Origin: Gracilaria gracilis
Lineage: Eukaryota > Rhodophyta > Florideophyceae > Gracilariales > Gracilariaceae
DNA length: 64,000 nt
Direction: 5' to 3'
Assembly: GCA_030374805.1 (NCBI GenBank)
Contig: JARGSG010000183.1
Location: 310,001-374,000 of the forward strand
In this document: in pieces, positions 30,420 through 41,606 of the stretch
How the letters are laid out: each line of letters begins with the position of its first letter
How positions within the stretch are numbered: the first letter of the stretch is position 1
Notes under the pieces: generated by a model
The model's input: only the letters and a program-made list of their open reading frames with translations
Databases searched by the model: none
What the model was told of the DNA's origin: nothing
Program-made: the position numbers and the translations under genes

Positions 30420-30811
30420 ATGGGGAACGTTGTTACAAACCTCGCGTGGTAAGTCTCTAAAATACCATCGGTTGCTTTTCCACCCATGTGCTGAACAACA
30501 AACTAACTGGCTCTATTTCACCACGCAGCCATGCAATAGCGAACCTTTACGCATCGTACGGTAGCTATCGCGCGTTGAAGAACAATTCGTCGAACGTACA
30601 GTTGATTCACATTCTCATCACATGGGTTTTCACCACATCCTTTCTAATCGTCACTGAAAACGTACTTGACCCGGTTTTCGGACAGTGGCTACCGTTCTAT
30701 TTCTTGATGAAGTTGCTCATGGTTGGATGGATGGTTTATCCAGGAACGCGTGGCGCATGTTATCTTTTCGCGAGATATATCGAACCCATGCTCCCTGAAA
30801 TCGCACAATAG
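30420..30811 (+). CDS. HVA22: HVA22/REEP (TB2/DP1) membrane-shaping protein, two exons
   Basis: Exon 1 is 30420-30448 and exon 2 is 30529-30811, giving 103 residues. The 80-bp intron (30449-30528) starts GTAAGT, has a branch-like AACTAAC at 30501-30507 and ends CACGCAG. Splicing gives MGNVVTNLACHAIANLYASY, then GSYRALKNN. The body has the family signature: a hydrophobic hairpin (ILITWVFTTSFLIVTENVLD), WLPFYFLMKLLMVGWMVYPG, TRGACYLFARYIEPML. Family members sit in the tubular ER as wedges that curve the membrane. The protein is short (relatives are 130-180 residues), with almost no C-terminal tail. Confidence 0.85.
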
Positions 30812-31242
30812 TTGACAGCATGAAGACCTGAATTGTCTATTGGAGTAGAGCGCGTGGAACGTGTACTGAACGACTGCAATTTGTGTTTTGACGAAACGGG
30901 GATCTTGCGCAACCTACTACGGTGCTGTTGTTTCCATATCAAGCTTGCTCTTGTAAATCTGTACGTTGAAACTGCCAAAATAGGATTCTCATGGACGGTC
31001 TTGTTGGGACAAGGTGGTCGTGTCTTGCATTGGTATGAAGACTCTACTGTGGGATTGTGACACGAACGTCAGGGACCTCTGAGCATGATGTGTCGTTATG
31101 CTATCAGATGCTACTAGAAAGTGGGCCCATTCCCTGGTTTGACACGAAGCACAAAAGTTCTTGGCCTTACTGAAGAGGGAAAGCTTCATCTACGATGGTA
31201 AGTTTCGGGCAGCGCAGCAGTGTTTTCTAACAGTTACAGGTA
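30812..31242. other. Spacer downstream of the HVA22 gene
   Basis: There is no gene. A 75-codon ORF at 30833-31060 lacks motifs and is probably 3' untranslated or spacer DNA. The stretch ends at the Tigger element's TA target site (31241-31242). Confidence 0.4.
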
Positions 31243-33245
31243 CAGTCGACCCCACGCTATAGTGCACCCCCGTGTCAAAGCCCCTACGAGTGCACTACAG
31301 AGAGAGTGCACTCTAGAGTGTTTACTGCCAGAACTCGGACAACTTTGTCTGTCTTTGTCGCTCCATTGCCCTCCGCGTCGAAATGTTCAGCACCTCCCTC
31401 TTCGCTACGCGAAGCAAATGCCCAAATCTATCCAGCTCGCAGTCCGTGGCCAACCTCTCGAGCGAGGCAAACATTTTCGAGATCACACCTGAACTAGGGA
31501 CTGGTTTAACCACTGCAACAGCATCAATCGTAGAGTGTGTTAGTCTCTCTTTCTCTTCCTCATTATCATTACTGTTTTCCAATAAAGCTTCATTAACTAA
31601 GTCTTCACAAACATCTTCTAACATTGCTCCTTGCACATCCGGGTTATCTTCGATATTAACCCAACGAATGACGTCCTCGTTGCAAACATTATCCAACAAA
31701 GTATCTGTTTGACCCTCCTTGCTTGCACAAATCCGCAATGTCTTGAACGCAGTACATAAATCTTCCTCCAAACATTCTTGCTCCCTAGACTGCAACAAAT
31801 TCTGTTTGCCATAGACAGCCTCCATATCAGAGCGAACCGTTTGTGGTAGTAACTCTGATTTTATCCAGCATCGAATAACCGTCCTTTTGCTGACAGCCTC
31901 CCAAGCCTTCACTACTAGTTCCATTGCATCTAATAAATGAGGTTCATGACCCTCAGCCAAACCTTTAGTCCCGGCCGTCATATTTTTTGCAAGTTCTCTA
32001 CGCTGATCACGATCTTCGAAAGACCATATGATTTCGTTCAAAAGAAGATGACGATACCGCACTTTAAGTGCGGCGATAACACCGCAATCCATAGGTTGAA
32101 AGAGCGCAGTGCAGTTCGGAGGCAGGTTAAATATAGTTACCTGATCCCTGTTATCCTTCAAATCTCCGTGAGCAGAGCAATTATCCATGATGAGAGCGAC
32201 ATCTGAGTTTGTATGCTTCCTGACAATGGGCAAAAAGACGGTGTAGAACCATTTCCTAAATGTCGGTTCGTCCGACCACGCATTCTTCTGTGAGAAGTAT
32301 GGGAGGGGAGGGGTTTGTTTTCGAAAACATCGCGGCTCTTTTGAGGATCCGATGACTGCCACCGGGAGCTTTAACGTTCCCGTGGCATTGGTACAAATGA
32401 AACCGGTGATACGGTCCTTTGCCTTCATATTTTTGGTGCCTCGCACCGTTTTCCTGTTCTCATTCTGCAAAATGTATGTCCGTCTAGGTAACAACCTGTA
32501 GAAAACTCCTGTTTCATCGACGTTAAAAAATATTGTTAGGGTCAAACGCACTCAATTGTTGACGTAATGTTGAGATATCTCCCGCCACTTTCAGCACATC
32601 GACGCTGCCAGCCTGACCATGAAGAGAAACAGACCTAAGGTTGTGCCTAATGACAAATTTCTGAACCCAACCATTTGATGCTTTGAAATCTTGGATCGCA
32701 GCGCAAAGCGTCTCGTTGTTGCTCTGCATAAGGTGGTGATGGATCTGTCGCGCTTTTACCTGTATAACGCTTGCTGTTACGGGCATTTTCATTGCTCGGG
32801 CGGCGGAAAGAAAGTGCAGAAGCCTTTGCTCAATTTCTGGGTACTTTGCAGGTCGTAGACGAAAGCAATTGAGTGTGCGACTCTGTTCGTCGAGTGACTG
32901 AATGCTGTGCGCGCGCTTTTTGATGTTGTAAACCGTACGGCGGGAAACATTGTACTTGCGAACAATGCCGTCTACTGTCGTCCCAGTACTGAGTTCATTG
33001 GTTATCTGCAGCTTTGTAGACTGCTTGAGTTGGGTTCGTTTCTTTTGGATGGGAGACATGTTGTGGAAAGAGCTGTTTCGATTCTTGACGCTTGGTTTGC
33101 TCAAGAGCTTTAACAGCTTCATGCCGCAATGGATATGACAGGTGTACAAATTGACACGTGTTTGCTTTCGTGCCATGCCAATTTCAGTGCACTGCAAGGG
33201 ATGTGCACTGTCCCAGGGGTGCACTATAACGCGTATACTCCTCTG
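31243..33245 (-). mobile_element. Tigger/pogo DNA transposon, complete with TIRs and TA duplication
   Basis: 2003 bp flanked by TA on both sides (31241-31242 and 33246-33247). The TIRs begin CAG and share an inner TATAGTGCACCCC (outer parts diverged: CAGTCGACCCC at the left, CAGAGGAGTATACGCG at the right end read inward). Several GTGCAC boxes lie just inside each end (31261, 31290, 31309; and near 33186, 33203, 33219), likely transposase-binding repeats. It encodes one transposase on the minus strand, split over two frames. Confidence 0.9.
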
Positions 33246-33254
33246 TATCCACAT
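31322..33254 (-). pseudogene. Tigger/pogo transposase, split by one frame change
   Basis: The first frame (33254-32523) has a psq-type HTH (TTVDGIVRKYNVSRRTVYNI) and a CENP-B/Tc5-type DNA-binding domain (AAIQDFKASNGWVQKFVIRH). The second frame (ending at 31322) has the DDE domain: NVDETG (first Asp), VALIMDNCSAHG (second Asp), PPNCTALFQPMDCGVIAALK (third Asp), then a C-terminal tail. The frames overlap around a run of six T (minus strand) at about 32525-32532, exactly where DPNNIF should join NVDETG. A +1 change is needed, so this is best read as a single-base indel rather than programmed -1 frameshifting. The start codon of the element ORF is probably internal, since the frame runs into the TIR. 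Confidence 0.88.
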
Positions 33255-33750
33255 TTAGTAAGAAGGTGATGGGTCAAGAAGCGAGGCTAGCGTTGACCTA
33301 CCCGTACGTTTGAAATTGGCATAACAGCAGTTTTTTCATTCACTGCGAGATTGCTTTACTCTTTGCGTAGCCCTCTTATCGTTCCATACGTGGCCCAAAC
33401 GTGAACTACTTTAAAACAAGTGCTTGCTACTTCATTCAATACATGTAACCTATATCGTAAAACATCATCAGCTCGGTAAATCACTCTCTCCTCCGGTAGA
33501 TAAGCCTCACCAGAATCCGGTCGCGAGTTCGCTTTCGAAAATCATGGGGCAAAAAGCGCAGACCAATTCTCAGCGAGTCTCGAAGATAGATGTATAGTGG
33601 CACCGTTGCCTTCATGTGCAATCCGAGAAGCACCACCAACGCCGCACACCGATGCAAGGCACGAGACCAACGCAGGGTATGGAATTAGTATCGCGACTCG
33701 TCATTGATGCACGTCACCCGCGCTCATGACGCAATACAACAAACTGCAAA
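33248..33750. other. Spacer between the Tigger element and the ZIP gene
   Basis: No ORF or repeat worth naming. It holds the 3' region of the minus-strand ZIP transporter gene. Confidence 0.4.
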
Positions 33751-34839
33751 TTATCCATGCACCTCTGTTGCGCTGAGCACCACTGTGATCACAGTGATGA
33801 TTGTCGCCCCCAACAGAGCGAACATAAATTTGCGCAACTTCCATTCCTTGTGCTCCACAAATTCCTCTGCCATGAGCTCAAACGCGCCGATGTACAGAAA
33901 CGTTCCGACCGATACCGAAAACAGAACACCCTCTAGGGTGGACGAAAGGTTGGAAAGTGCCGCCCCAATGGCAATTCCAACCGGTACAGCGGAGGAAAAG
34001 AGGGTCACCAAAACCAAGAACGGTAAATAACGAAGATCGCGAATAAGTTTGAATGAGATGGCTGTACTTGTGGCCCACCTGTGTGCGACGGTTGCGATAA
34101 AGATATTAAGCATCACGTCAAATGAGTTGGAGAGACCCAGCGCCATTGATTCAAACAGGGAATGAAGTGAGATTCCCACTACTTGAATAAGGCCTTGCAC
34201 AAACGCCACAGATCCGAACCCTTGCAGCTTGGTTGACGGCGAATGCTGTTCGGCCTCATTAGACTGTTCTTCAATGTCCTTCGTATGTTCGGCATGACTT
34301 GACAAGGATGGAAAGAATTTGGGTAAGAGAATCTTCTCAACCAAGAACAGAACGTAGAAGGTGATTCCGGCGATCAGGTAAGGCCATGGGAAGCCTCCAT
34401 GGTGACCTTCCTCCTCGTGCTCCTCTTCCCCTTCGAGATGCATTTCATCATCATCATCCCTCACGAGCTTGGAAAGTTGACGAAGTCCCACACTGAGCAT
34501 GCGGACATGCTCCTCATGCACCTCCTCCCCACTCAGTAGTTCAACAGCTTCAGGGAAGATATGTAGCAACCCGGTAGCCAGAAATATGCCAGCAGAAAGA
34601 GCGTTTCCAAACCGGATGGCTGTGTTGAACTTAGCACCACTACCACCGGTGGCTCTCTTAACGAAGTACACGATGTGAGCGAACAGAAGTCCTTCTGCAA
34701 GCAGAATGGCGGCAAATCCAATTTTCCATGACCTGAGACAGCCTCCTTCGCATTCCAGGCGCACAACAGTGCCGAGTTGTTGAGCGGAAGCTTGGAAATG
34801 CGAGGCAGCGGCGGCGAGAGAAGCTGACGAAGAAGACAT
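33751..34839 (-). CDS. ZIP-family zinc/iron transporter
   Basis: 362 residues from the ATG at 34839. Eight membrane segments can be traced, starting with WKIGFAAILLAEGLLFAHIV. The signature helices are present: FGNALSAGIFLATGLLHIFPEA (TM2), VVGISLHSLFESMALGL (TM4, with the metal-binding His and Glu) and IFIATVAHRWATSTAISF (TM5, with His). The TM3-TM4 loop is acidic and His-rich (EEEHEEEGHHGG and SHAEHTKDIEEQ), as in plant and yeast ZRT/IRT members, and probably senses metal. ZIPs bring divalent metal into the cytosol from outside or from organelles. The TM5 motif is HR rather than the more usual HK/HE. Metal choice and membrane are not determined. Confidence 0.92.
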   Translation of the reverse strand: MSSSSASLAAAASHFQASAQQLGTVVRLECEGGCLRSWKIGFAAILLAEGLLFAHIVYFVKRATGGSGAKFNTAIRFGNALSAGIFLATGLLHIFPEAVELLSGEEVHEEHVRMLSVGLRQLSKLVRDDDDEMHLEGEEEHEEEGHHGGFPWPYLIAGITFYVLFLVEKILLPKFFPSLSSHAEHTKDIEEQSNEAEQHSPSTKLQGFGSVAFVQGLIQVVGISLHSLFESMALGLSNSFDVMLNIFIATVAHRWATSTAISFKLIRDLRYLPFLVLVTLFSSAVPVGIAIGAALSNLSSTLEGVLFSVSVGTFLYIGAFELMAEEFVEHKEWKLRKFMFALLGATIITVITVVLSATEVHG

Positions 34840-37800
34840 GGTGCTCAGGAGTAGCTAACGATGACTATGACGGTGGTGCCAGGCGCTCGTGACGCTGGTG
34901 ACACTGGTGCTCGCCGCAAGGGTAGCGTTCCTACTTGTACTCACGGCACCGTTGTTTGGGCGCGCCGAAAAACCGAACGGTGTAACCTAGCTGCCCGCTT
35001 GGCACGGCGCATATGCATGGCATGACGAAATACTCGTGCAGGGATTCGGCGCTGATGGGTGATTGGTGCCAAGTTAGGGGTTTGGAGTAATGGAGACACG
35101 TGAGTGGCCGCCGGCAGCGGCGCAGGTGCGCGCATCGGTGCGGTGACGCAAATGGACCAGTGCCTTGCCTCCCCAACAAAGTACCGCGGGGGTGGCCTTG
35201 ACCCCCATGAGCTCTGTCTTCTTGCGGAGCAAAGCTTTCGATGATCTTGGATGAGCTCGTTTCTTGGTTCCAGTGTGCTACCATACTCACGCATCAGAAT
35301 AGATATTAAACTACTCGAAATAACGGATTGAATAGCGTCAGATTAGCTACCATGCCCGGTATGACAGCTAACAACCCTCAGGTGCCGTTATGGGTCCAAA
35401 CCCTCATCATTCATTTGAAATATGGGAAGTGCGCCGCTCCCAAGTTGCGCTTCCGCCCAGGGACAGTACCAACGGTGACTTTAGGAAAGAGAAGGCCACG
35501 ATCTCACCTTCTACATTAATGTCGGCCTCTGTTTTGGACACGGTTGTGAATATCAACGGCTGGTACTAGGGCTTAGAGGGCTACCCCTGTATGACACTTA
35601 CTCGTATCTGAAGAAGCACACGCCCTTCCAATACTCCCAATGGTGGTAGTATGAAACCGTTTGTCCTTTCTCTGGAGGTGGAACATCTCTACTAAAACAA
35701 TAGATAGAGGCTCTTACAGTCCTTGAAAGTAGATACTGAGCACCTCCTCACAAAAGAAAAAGTGGCGATAGTTTTTGCCGAGTTATCGAGCGTTTCCAGT
35801 GTGCAAATCAAGATATGGTAAGAAATACAATCAACTCAACCGCTCCTTTGATTACAGACATGTACAGTAATTACTCTGCATTTTTGCCAAACTTCGCACC
35901 AGCCATTGAAGTAAACCCAGCGATGCTCAGCCAAGTCAGCAACATCTGCAGTATGCTGAGAAGCTCTCAAAATCTCTTTCTGACCACAGCTTACTCAAGT
36001 ATGGTCATGGTAACTTTACCAAGTAATTACTCAGGATTCTGAGCTCTACCGATACTCATTTCACTAATCTATAGACAGACACCATGCAAGTTGCGTAAGA
36101 CTCCTGCTGTTCCAGAATCAGAATCACCCTATGTGGTGAAAAGAGGTGGAGAAGAAGAGACCACGATCGTACCGACGAAGCCAGTCTCTTGGGGACACCC
36201 GACTCATAACGTTTAACAGTACTCCTTGCCAAGACAAGTTGGAGGGTCTACAGAGGTACGTTTTTGCGGTTGAAGTAACAAAACACCTAGTTTCTACCGC
36301 TTGCGGGAAAGAAATTGAAATACCCTCTATGGCTGCGTATCTAACTACATTTTGGTCTAGGGTTTGAAAACTAGCCTTCTAACGCGCTTATCTGCACGTG
36401 AAGCTCTCCTGGCAATATCGACAGGAAAACTTTCTTCTTCACGTTCTGTCATGTGAACAATGTCCGCATAAATGGAGGATAAGAAGAAGGCAACCTCGAA
36501 AGAATGGTTCAGGCAATATCCGCAGCCCCATTCCTTTCCGACCGTATATCTTCAAAGAAATGAACCCTCTCTTTGTGTTCACGAGCAGCTTTGCATTTCT
36601 GAAAGTTGTTTTCACGTTCAACAACTTTCGAAGGTCTTCAAAACCAATTCGCAATGTTTGAGGTGTTTATATATCTCACACATGTATCCCGGTTTTTTGT
36701 TTGGGAACATCAATCCTGGAAGAAAGAGAATCTCGCCCTTCTGGAGAAGTAGCATTACTCCTCTATACTAACTGAACCATCAAGTTGGACATCCCTACTT
36801 CAAGAAGGACTTTCTGCCTTCTAGATGTTATTCCATACTTCCTCTTGAAAACGCAGGCACCCCTGTACAAGATAATTTCTCTAGAAATGAATTCAATCGT
36901 ATCCGGCACAGATTGCAAGCACCCATGCAAAGATAATGGATTGGGATTATGAGAAATTACTCTATTCGACATTGGTCTCCATATCAAACATATATATTCG
37001 TACTCATCAGCGAATTGGTTGCTGTTGTACCCGTGAAATGAATTGGAAACACGAAACAAGCCCTCGCAAGCTTCAAAGTTGACTTTTCTATACAAGATCA
37101 ATGTCTTACGAACGTCTCCACGATCATGCGCTAGGCTTCACTGAACTAATCGCATCTGTACAGGAGGGGGAAGATCTACAGGCTTCAGCCTGAGAGCTGA
37201 ATGTGTTCCTCTCCCCATGGTCCCTCAGGTATGAGCGACTGTAAAGGAATTGAAGGTAAGAACATGCACAAGGAACACAATGCCACCGTTCCTTGTGCAT
37301 GAGCGTCATGTCATAAGCGTTACTAGCACCGATGGCGGAAAATGCAGAGACAACTGTGCAGAAAATCTTGTTGCTTTCACGGGTGTCGAAGTCGAAGTGC
37401 CACAACAAAAATGATCCTCGGTGCTCGTTGTCGATACATCATGTATCGACATACATGACAATCTGCAAAGCCTGCCATACGATTGTATCAAGACCCGCCA
37501 CTTTTCCGATAGTGAGTCATCATGATCATCGTGATAATGGAGTATGTTTGCGGTGCGGTGTTTGTTTGCAAACGAGCTTGGAATGTCTAGACCCTTTTTA
37601 GCACAGGAATTGGGAATTGCTAGGAAGGTACGAGTGCCACCTCAACAGCACCTGGTGGCAACGGTCGTGCACGAGATAACTTCGAAGCACCTGTTCCACG
37701 GAGAGACGAAAGCTTTTGCACCGAGCTACTTGGTTCCAAAATGTACCTTCGTACGAGGTAGATCAAACAATCTCCGCAGTGCGGTGCACAGGTGCTTCTT

Positions 37801-40124
37801 CATTGTGGACACCCGTTTTCTCTTTCTAAACAGGGGCAACACTTAATGTGTATGAGCGCGCACACATTTGTTATTCGTGACACGAGAGGCTTGCTAACGT
37901 CCTTCTGCTTCTTCTTTACTGTGGTCAGCCGCCCCTGATTCCGAGGCGGCCGAAGAACTATCTATTGATGTTTGTATCTAAAGGTAGTTCTCTCTCTTGA
38001 AGGAGGCCAAAAACCGCAACGGCCACTGCTTGATCATATTGCTAACGTCCCCAAACTAACTTTACCTATAATGCGTCTTCAAGAAAACCTAGTCACCGGC
38101 TGTAATGCTGCAACCGTGCTACGCTCACTTAATCTGCTCGTGGGCTGCTGCGCACGTACAGCTAGTCGGAGGTCTTTTTAGCGACGTATCGCCCAGGTCC
38201 GCGAAGGCGACCGGCAAGCGGAACGATCGCTTGGACGAGTTTAACGACATTCCGGGTGCCAGGAGCAACACTTCAAATGAAACTGTCTCTTCAAGAAGGG
38301 CGAGAAGTAATGTGGCTTACGTCGAAGGAGATTTCCAACGGTCTTCTTCGCAGCTGCGGCAGAGTTTGTGCAACCAGGTGGGGGTTAGTGAGGAAGCAAG
38401 GAAAGACGGTGTGCTCGGGAATTTTGTTGGCCATTGTTCTACAGCTCATCGTTTTCTTTTCTAGGTAAGAGGGAACAGGATGCGGTGAAGACACAAGTCC
38501 TGCAAAGTACTGGACAACCGCCACTTCGGGTTTTCAGCATTGTTCAGCCATATATGAAGTCGAGACAAGGTCGCAACAAACGTTTGGCTTTTTGGTTTCG
38601 ACGGCAGAGGTGCCCGAACGCCCAGCACGTCCAAGGGACACCGATTTGATCAGTGACAGGCAGCTGTAGCCCCGTTCATTGTCTACGCGCTCGTCTTCCA
38701 CAACATCGCAAGTCTGGGTACCCGAGCAATGTGTAAGGTTACATCGTGGTGAACGCCTATTCTAAACGTTGTGCAAAGATGCAATGAATATATTTCTCCT
38801 GGTCCAGAAGTCCTGGGACTGTTATTTCCCCATTGAAGAAATGACCTTCGAACAAATTCGTGGTATACTGAGTAGTTGTGAAACTAATCTCATATGAACA
38901 CAAGCGGCATCAAAGAGAACAAATGCGTGGCTTAACGAGTTTCAATTGCGCGGAAAGTCAATGGTGGTTCGGAGCTTTTAACCGGCAAGATAATCGGGCG
39001 TCTTGGCTCAAATGGTTTGGAGATGTAGCAGCCTATCGCTGGATCAATAGCCACGATTTCTAGCCCGATGAATTGTAAGTGGATAATGTATGGGTCAACT
39101 GAAAAAGCAACTCTGATTTCATCGCTATGTTGCTCTTGATCTTCGCGGTATCCAACGCAAACTCATTACACTCCAACGGTTATCAACACGACACAGGAAC
39201 ACAATGGGAAGTGAGTTGCTCCTGTTCGAAGGCTGTCAGTGAAATACAACGGTTTCCGAATAGGGTTCTCTGGACTGAGCGGGATCTGAGTTCAATCAAA
39301 CAAATAATCGAGGGAATGCTCTTCAACAGTTCGTCCCTGATTTACGACGCATGGGTCAAGGTAGGTAAGAGACGACAACCGGAATAACCAATATCAAATT
39401 CACCGGTTTATGGCCAAGTATATCTACGTACGCGAAAATTTGCGTGACATTCTTCCGGTCATCATACCTCATTGCATGCCACTATAGGGTCGAAGCAGAG
39501 TATAATACTGAATAACTTCATTCTTAGCCGCATCTGATAATGAGCTGATGACGAGATCAAGTAATTCCAAGTCTTCATAGACCGGGTTCCTCGTGACAGG
39601 CCTCTGTGATGTATCATGAATTGGGTTCCTATCCCACACATCCATAGAACTCTGTCTCTGGGAACTTTAGCCATGTCCCAGCACTTCAAAGCAATTTGAG
39701 CGATTCGTAACTGAAGAACTGCAATGGATCGGACAACCCCATCGATTCTACTGTAAACACGAGCCGTATTCGTCGTGGTTTCGCAGACTTCCCTATAGTG
39801 CAACCGCAATTGGAGAAAAGCACACAATCTGGGCTAGATCATGTGAGCCGCGCTTGGAGGAGCGACATTGTCGCAGCAATGGTTCTCATAAACGCAGTTG
39901 TTCCAAAGACCACGTGAACAAGTCCGAGCAATCCATACACGATCACATAGCCAGAAGCCTTACTTTTCCTTTTAGAAAGCTCTCCCAATACTAGCCACAG
40001 TAACAAACGAATTTCGTATCTGTTTAGGTGCTGTCGAGTTCGAGATTGTCTTTTCTTCTTCTAGCACAAGTGACGCAGTTATTCCCGAATCTCGTTCCTG
40101 CTAGTTGCTTTGCTTTGAGCTAGC
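34840..40124. other. Gene-poor 5.3-kb stretch with small hairpins
   Basis: Only short ORFs occur. None has a recognisable domain. Those with a signal-peptide-like start are 39127-39387 (plus) and 37124-37408 (minus). Perfect hairpins occur at 36601-36629 (10-bp arms), 37264-37300 (13-bp arms) and 37429-37451 (11-bp arms, 1-nt spacer). I see no transposon ends. Confidence 0.45.
39127..39387 (+). CDS. Possible small secreted peptide, unrecognised
   Basis: 86 residues with a short hydrophobic start (MLLLIFAVSNANS) fitting a signal peptide, then CSCSK and one sequon (NSS). No homolog comes to mind, and it could be a chance ORF in a gene-poor region. Confidence 0.25.
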   Translation: MLLLIFAVSNANSLHSNGYQHDTGTQWEVSCSCSKAVSEIQRFPNRVLWTERDLSSIKQIIEGMLFNSSSLIYDAWVKVGKRRQPE

Positions 40125-41606
40125 TCATTCTCTTGAGTTCTGTACTGTGTTTGGTGACTGCTGAGTCGAGTCCAAGACTCTGTCTAGGTTAAGTTTGGTC
40201 GACTCTGACAGCCGTTTTAGTACGCCCACATCCTCGTCCATTAGTGTCCGTAACGATCGCCACTTGAACTTTCGGTCGTTCTTTCTCTTCGAACTCTCGT
40301 CTAGTTCAGCTTCATCCAAATCTTCCTGCAAGGCCTGTTTGAGCTCCTTGACACCGGGTACGGGTGATCTATCAAACAACGCAGCATATATATCGCCATT
40401 ATCAGGTTGTGTTTCCAAGGACTTGATTCGCTGCAGCCAGTTATTGAACCCAGTTGTTTTGTCCTTCTGATGCCACAAGACTGTACGTCTCTTGAACACA
40501 GTAGGAGATTTAACCACTCCTGATTCCAAGTGTGAGTAATTCGTCCGCTTCCAGCGAAGCCACACCCTTTCTCTCTGCAACAGGGATTGGACGAAATGCT
40601 TTAAACGATTGCCATCGTCCTTCTCCAGCAGTGCCAAAACACGAAGCTTCAGTTGCTCTCCGCCGCCGTTCCTCTCAAACAGTTTGCCACAGAATTCAGA
40701 ACTCTGGCGAATAGCATGACTATCCTTTTCGCCAATCGGGAGGGATCCCGCTGTTTCAAGGTGATGGAGGAAGATCGCGTACTGAACAAGCATATGTCGA
40801 CGAAAGTGAGTGTCGCCTAGTTGTAAACTTAGGACGTTTGGTGAGGTCGGATAATCTACACCATGAGGCGCGGTATCACTTCTTACGGCAGTACTTTCGA
40901 AAGCCGATATGACGGTATCAAGGGCGCTCGCAGCCTCTTTCCACGACCTCTCTGTTTCGGCAATAGAGGGGGTTTGAAGGTATTTCTGCAAACCCCATAG
41001 TGCGTTGTATAAAGCGGCATCGACGTTGCTTTCCGGAAGTGGGTCGTATGCAATTGGATGAGTTGCGTACGCTCCCCGACGATTCATACCCGACGGATGC
41101 CATGCGCGCAATGATTCAGCTAACATAAGACGTAGACGACCAGACCTTACTGCATTGAGCCCATGTGTATCGCGTTCTATAGCTGACTGAAACAGCTTGA
41201 TAAAGTACAATTGTCGACGAGGCGTACGCGGTAATGCGGTGATTCGCATACGAATAGCATCCAGGTTCGCTACGATGTCATCAAGAGTGATGAACGAAAA
41301 CAGGTAGTGAAGAAATGTGACGGGTGCATGTTGATCGAGACGTTCCTTCAGAGACAGGTTTGTCGCAATATCCACCACATGAAGCGCATCAAACGGGGAT
41401 GATGACTTGAGTTGTTGTGTCAGGAAAAGAAGGAGTGTTGGATAAAAGTTAAACGAGGGGAACTTTTCGATAAGCTGCTCAGTTAAAACTGTGGGTGGTT
41501 CTTTCAATTTGTCACTCAAGAGCTTGCTCAAGGCATCCTTAGTATGCAAATATTGCTCAACTGGATTTGGCGTTGAGACGGGTTCCTTTGCTGCAGACAT
41601 CGCCAT
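40125..41606 (-). CDS. THOC1: THO complex subunit 1 (THOC1/HPR1)
   Basis: 493 residues, ATG at 41606. The EFThoc1 family signature lies mid-protein: NVLSLQLGDTHFRRHMLVQY, then AIFLHHLETAG. It is preceded by helical segments (TFLHYLFSFITLDDIVANLD, LPRTPRRQLYFIKLFQSAIE) and a SGRLRLMLAESLRAWHPSGMN-like region. Later come LLQRERVWLRWKRTNYSHL and the FKWRSLRTLMDEDVGVLKRL segment. THO couples transcription elongation to mRNA packaging and export in the nucleus and limits R-loops. Metazoan proteins carry a C-terminal death domain; this copy ends soon after the core, as in shorter plant and fungal forms. No introns are visible. Confidence 0.85.
   Translation of the reverse strand: MAMSAAKEPVSTPNPVEQYLHTKDALSKLLSDKLKEPPTVLTEQLIEKFPSFNFYPTLLLFLTQQLKSSSPFDALHVVDIATNLSLKERLDQHAPVTFLHYLFSFITLDDIVANLDAIRMRITALPRTPRRQLYFIKLFQSAIERDTHGLNAVRSGRLRLMLAESLRAWHPSGMNRRGAYATHPIAYDPLPESNVDAALYNALWGLQKYLQTPSIAETERSWKEAASALDTVISAFESTAVRSDTAPHGVDYPTSPNVLSLQLGDTHFRRHMLVQYAIFLHHLETAGSLPIGEKDSHAIRQSSEFCGKLFERNGGGEQLKLRVLALLEKDDGNRLKHFVQSLLQRERVWLRWKRTNYSHLESGVVKSPTVFKRRTVLWHQKDKTTGFNNWLQRIKSLETQPDNGDIYAALFDRSPVPGVKELKQALQEDLDEAELDESSKRKNDRKFKWRSLRTLMDEDVGVLKRLSESTKLNLDRVLDSTQQSPNTVQNSRE

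Noticed and set aside
32520-32552. Programmed -1 frameshift in the Tigger transposase at the T6 run
   Set aside because: The run resembles a slippery site, but the second frame is +1 relative to the first, so a simple indel fits better.
34931-35294. Two overlapping minus-strand ORFs of about 118 codons
   Set aside because: Overlapping frames in the same DNA without motifs; likely chance.
36763-37408. Two consecutive minus-strand ORFs with a signal-peptide-like segment
   Set aside because: I considered a decayed relative of the 42816-43346 secreted gene, but the similarity is too weak to claim.
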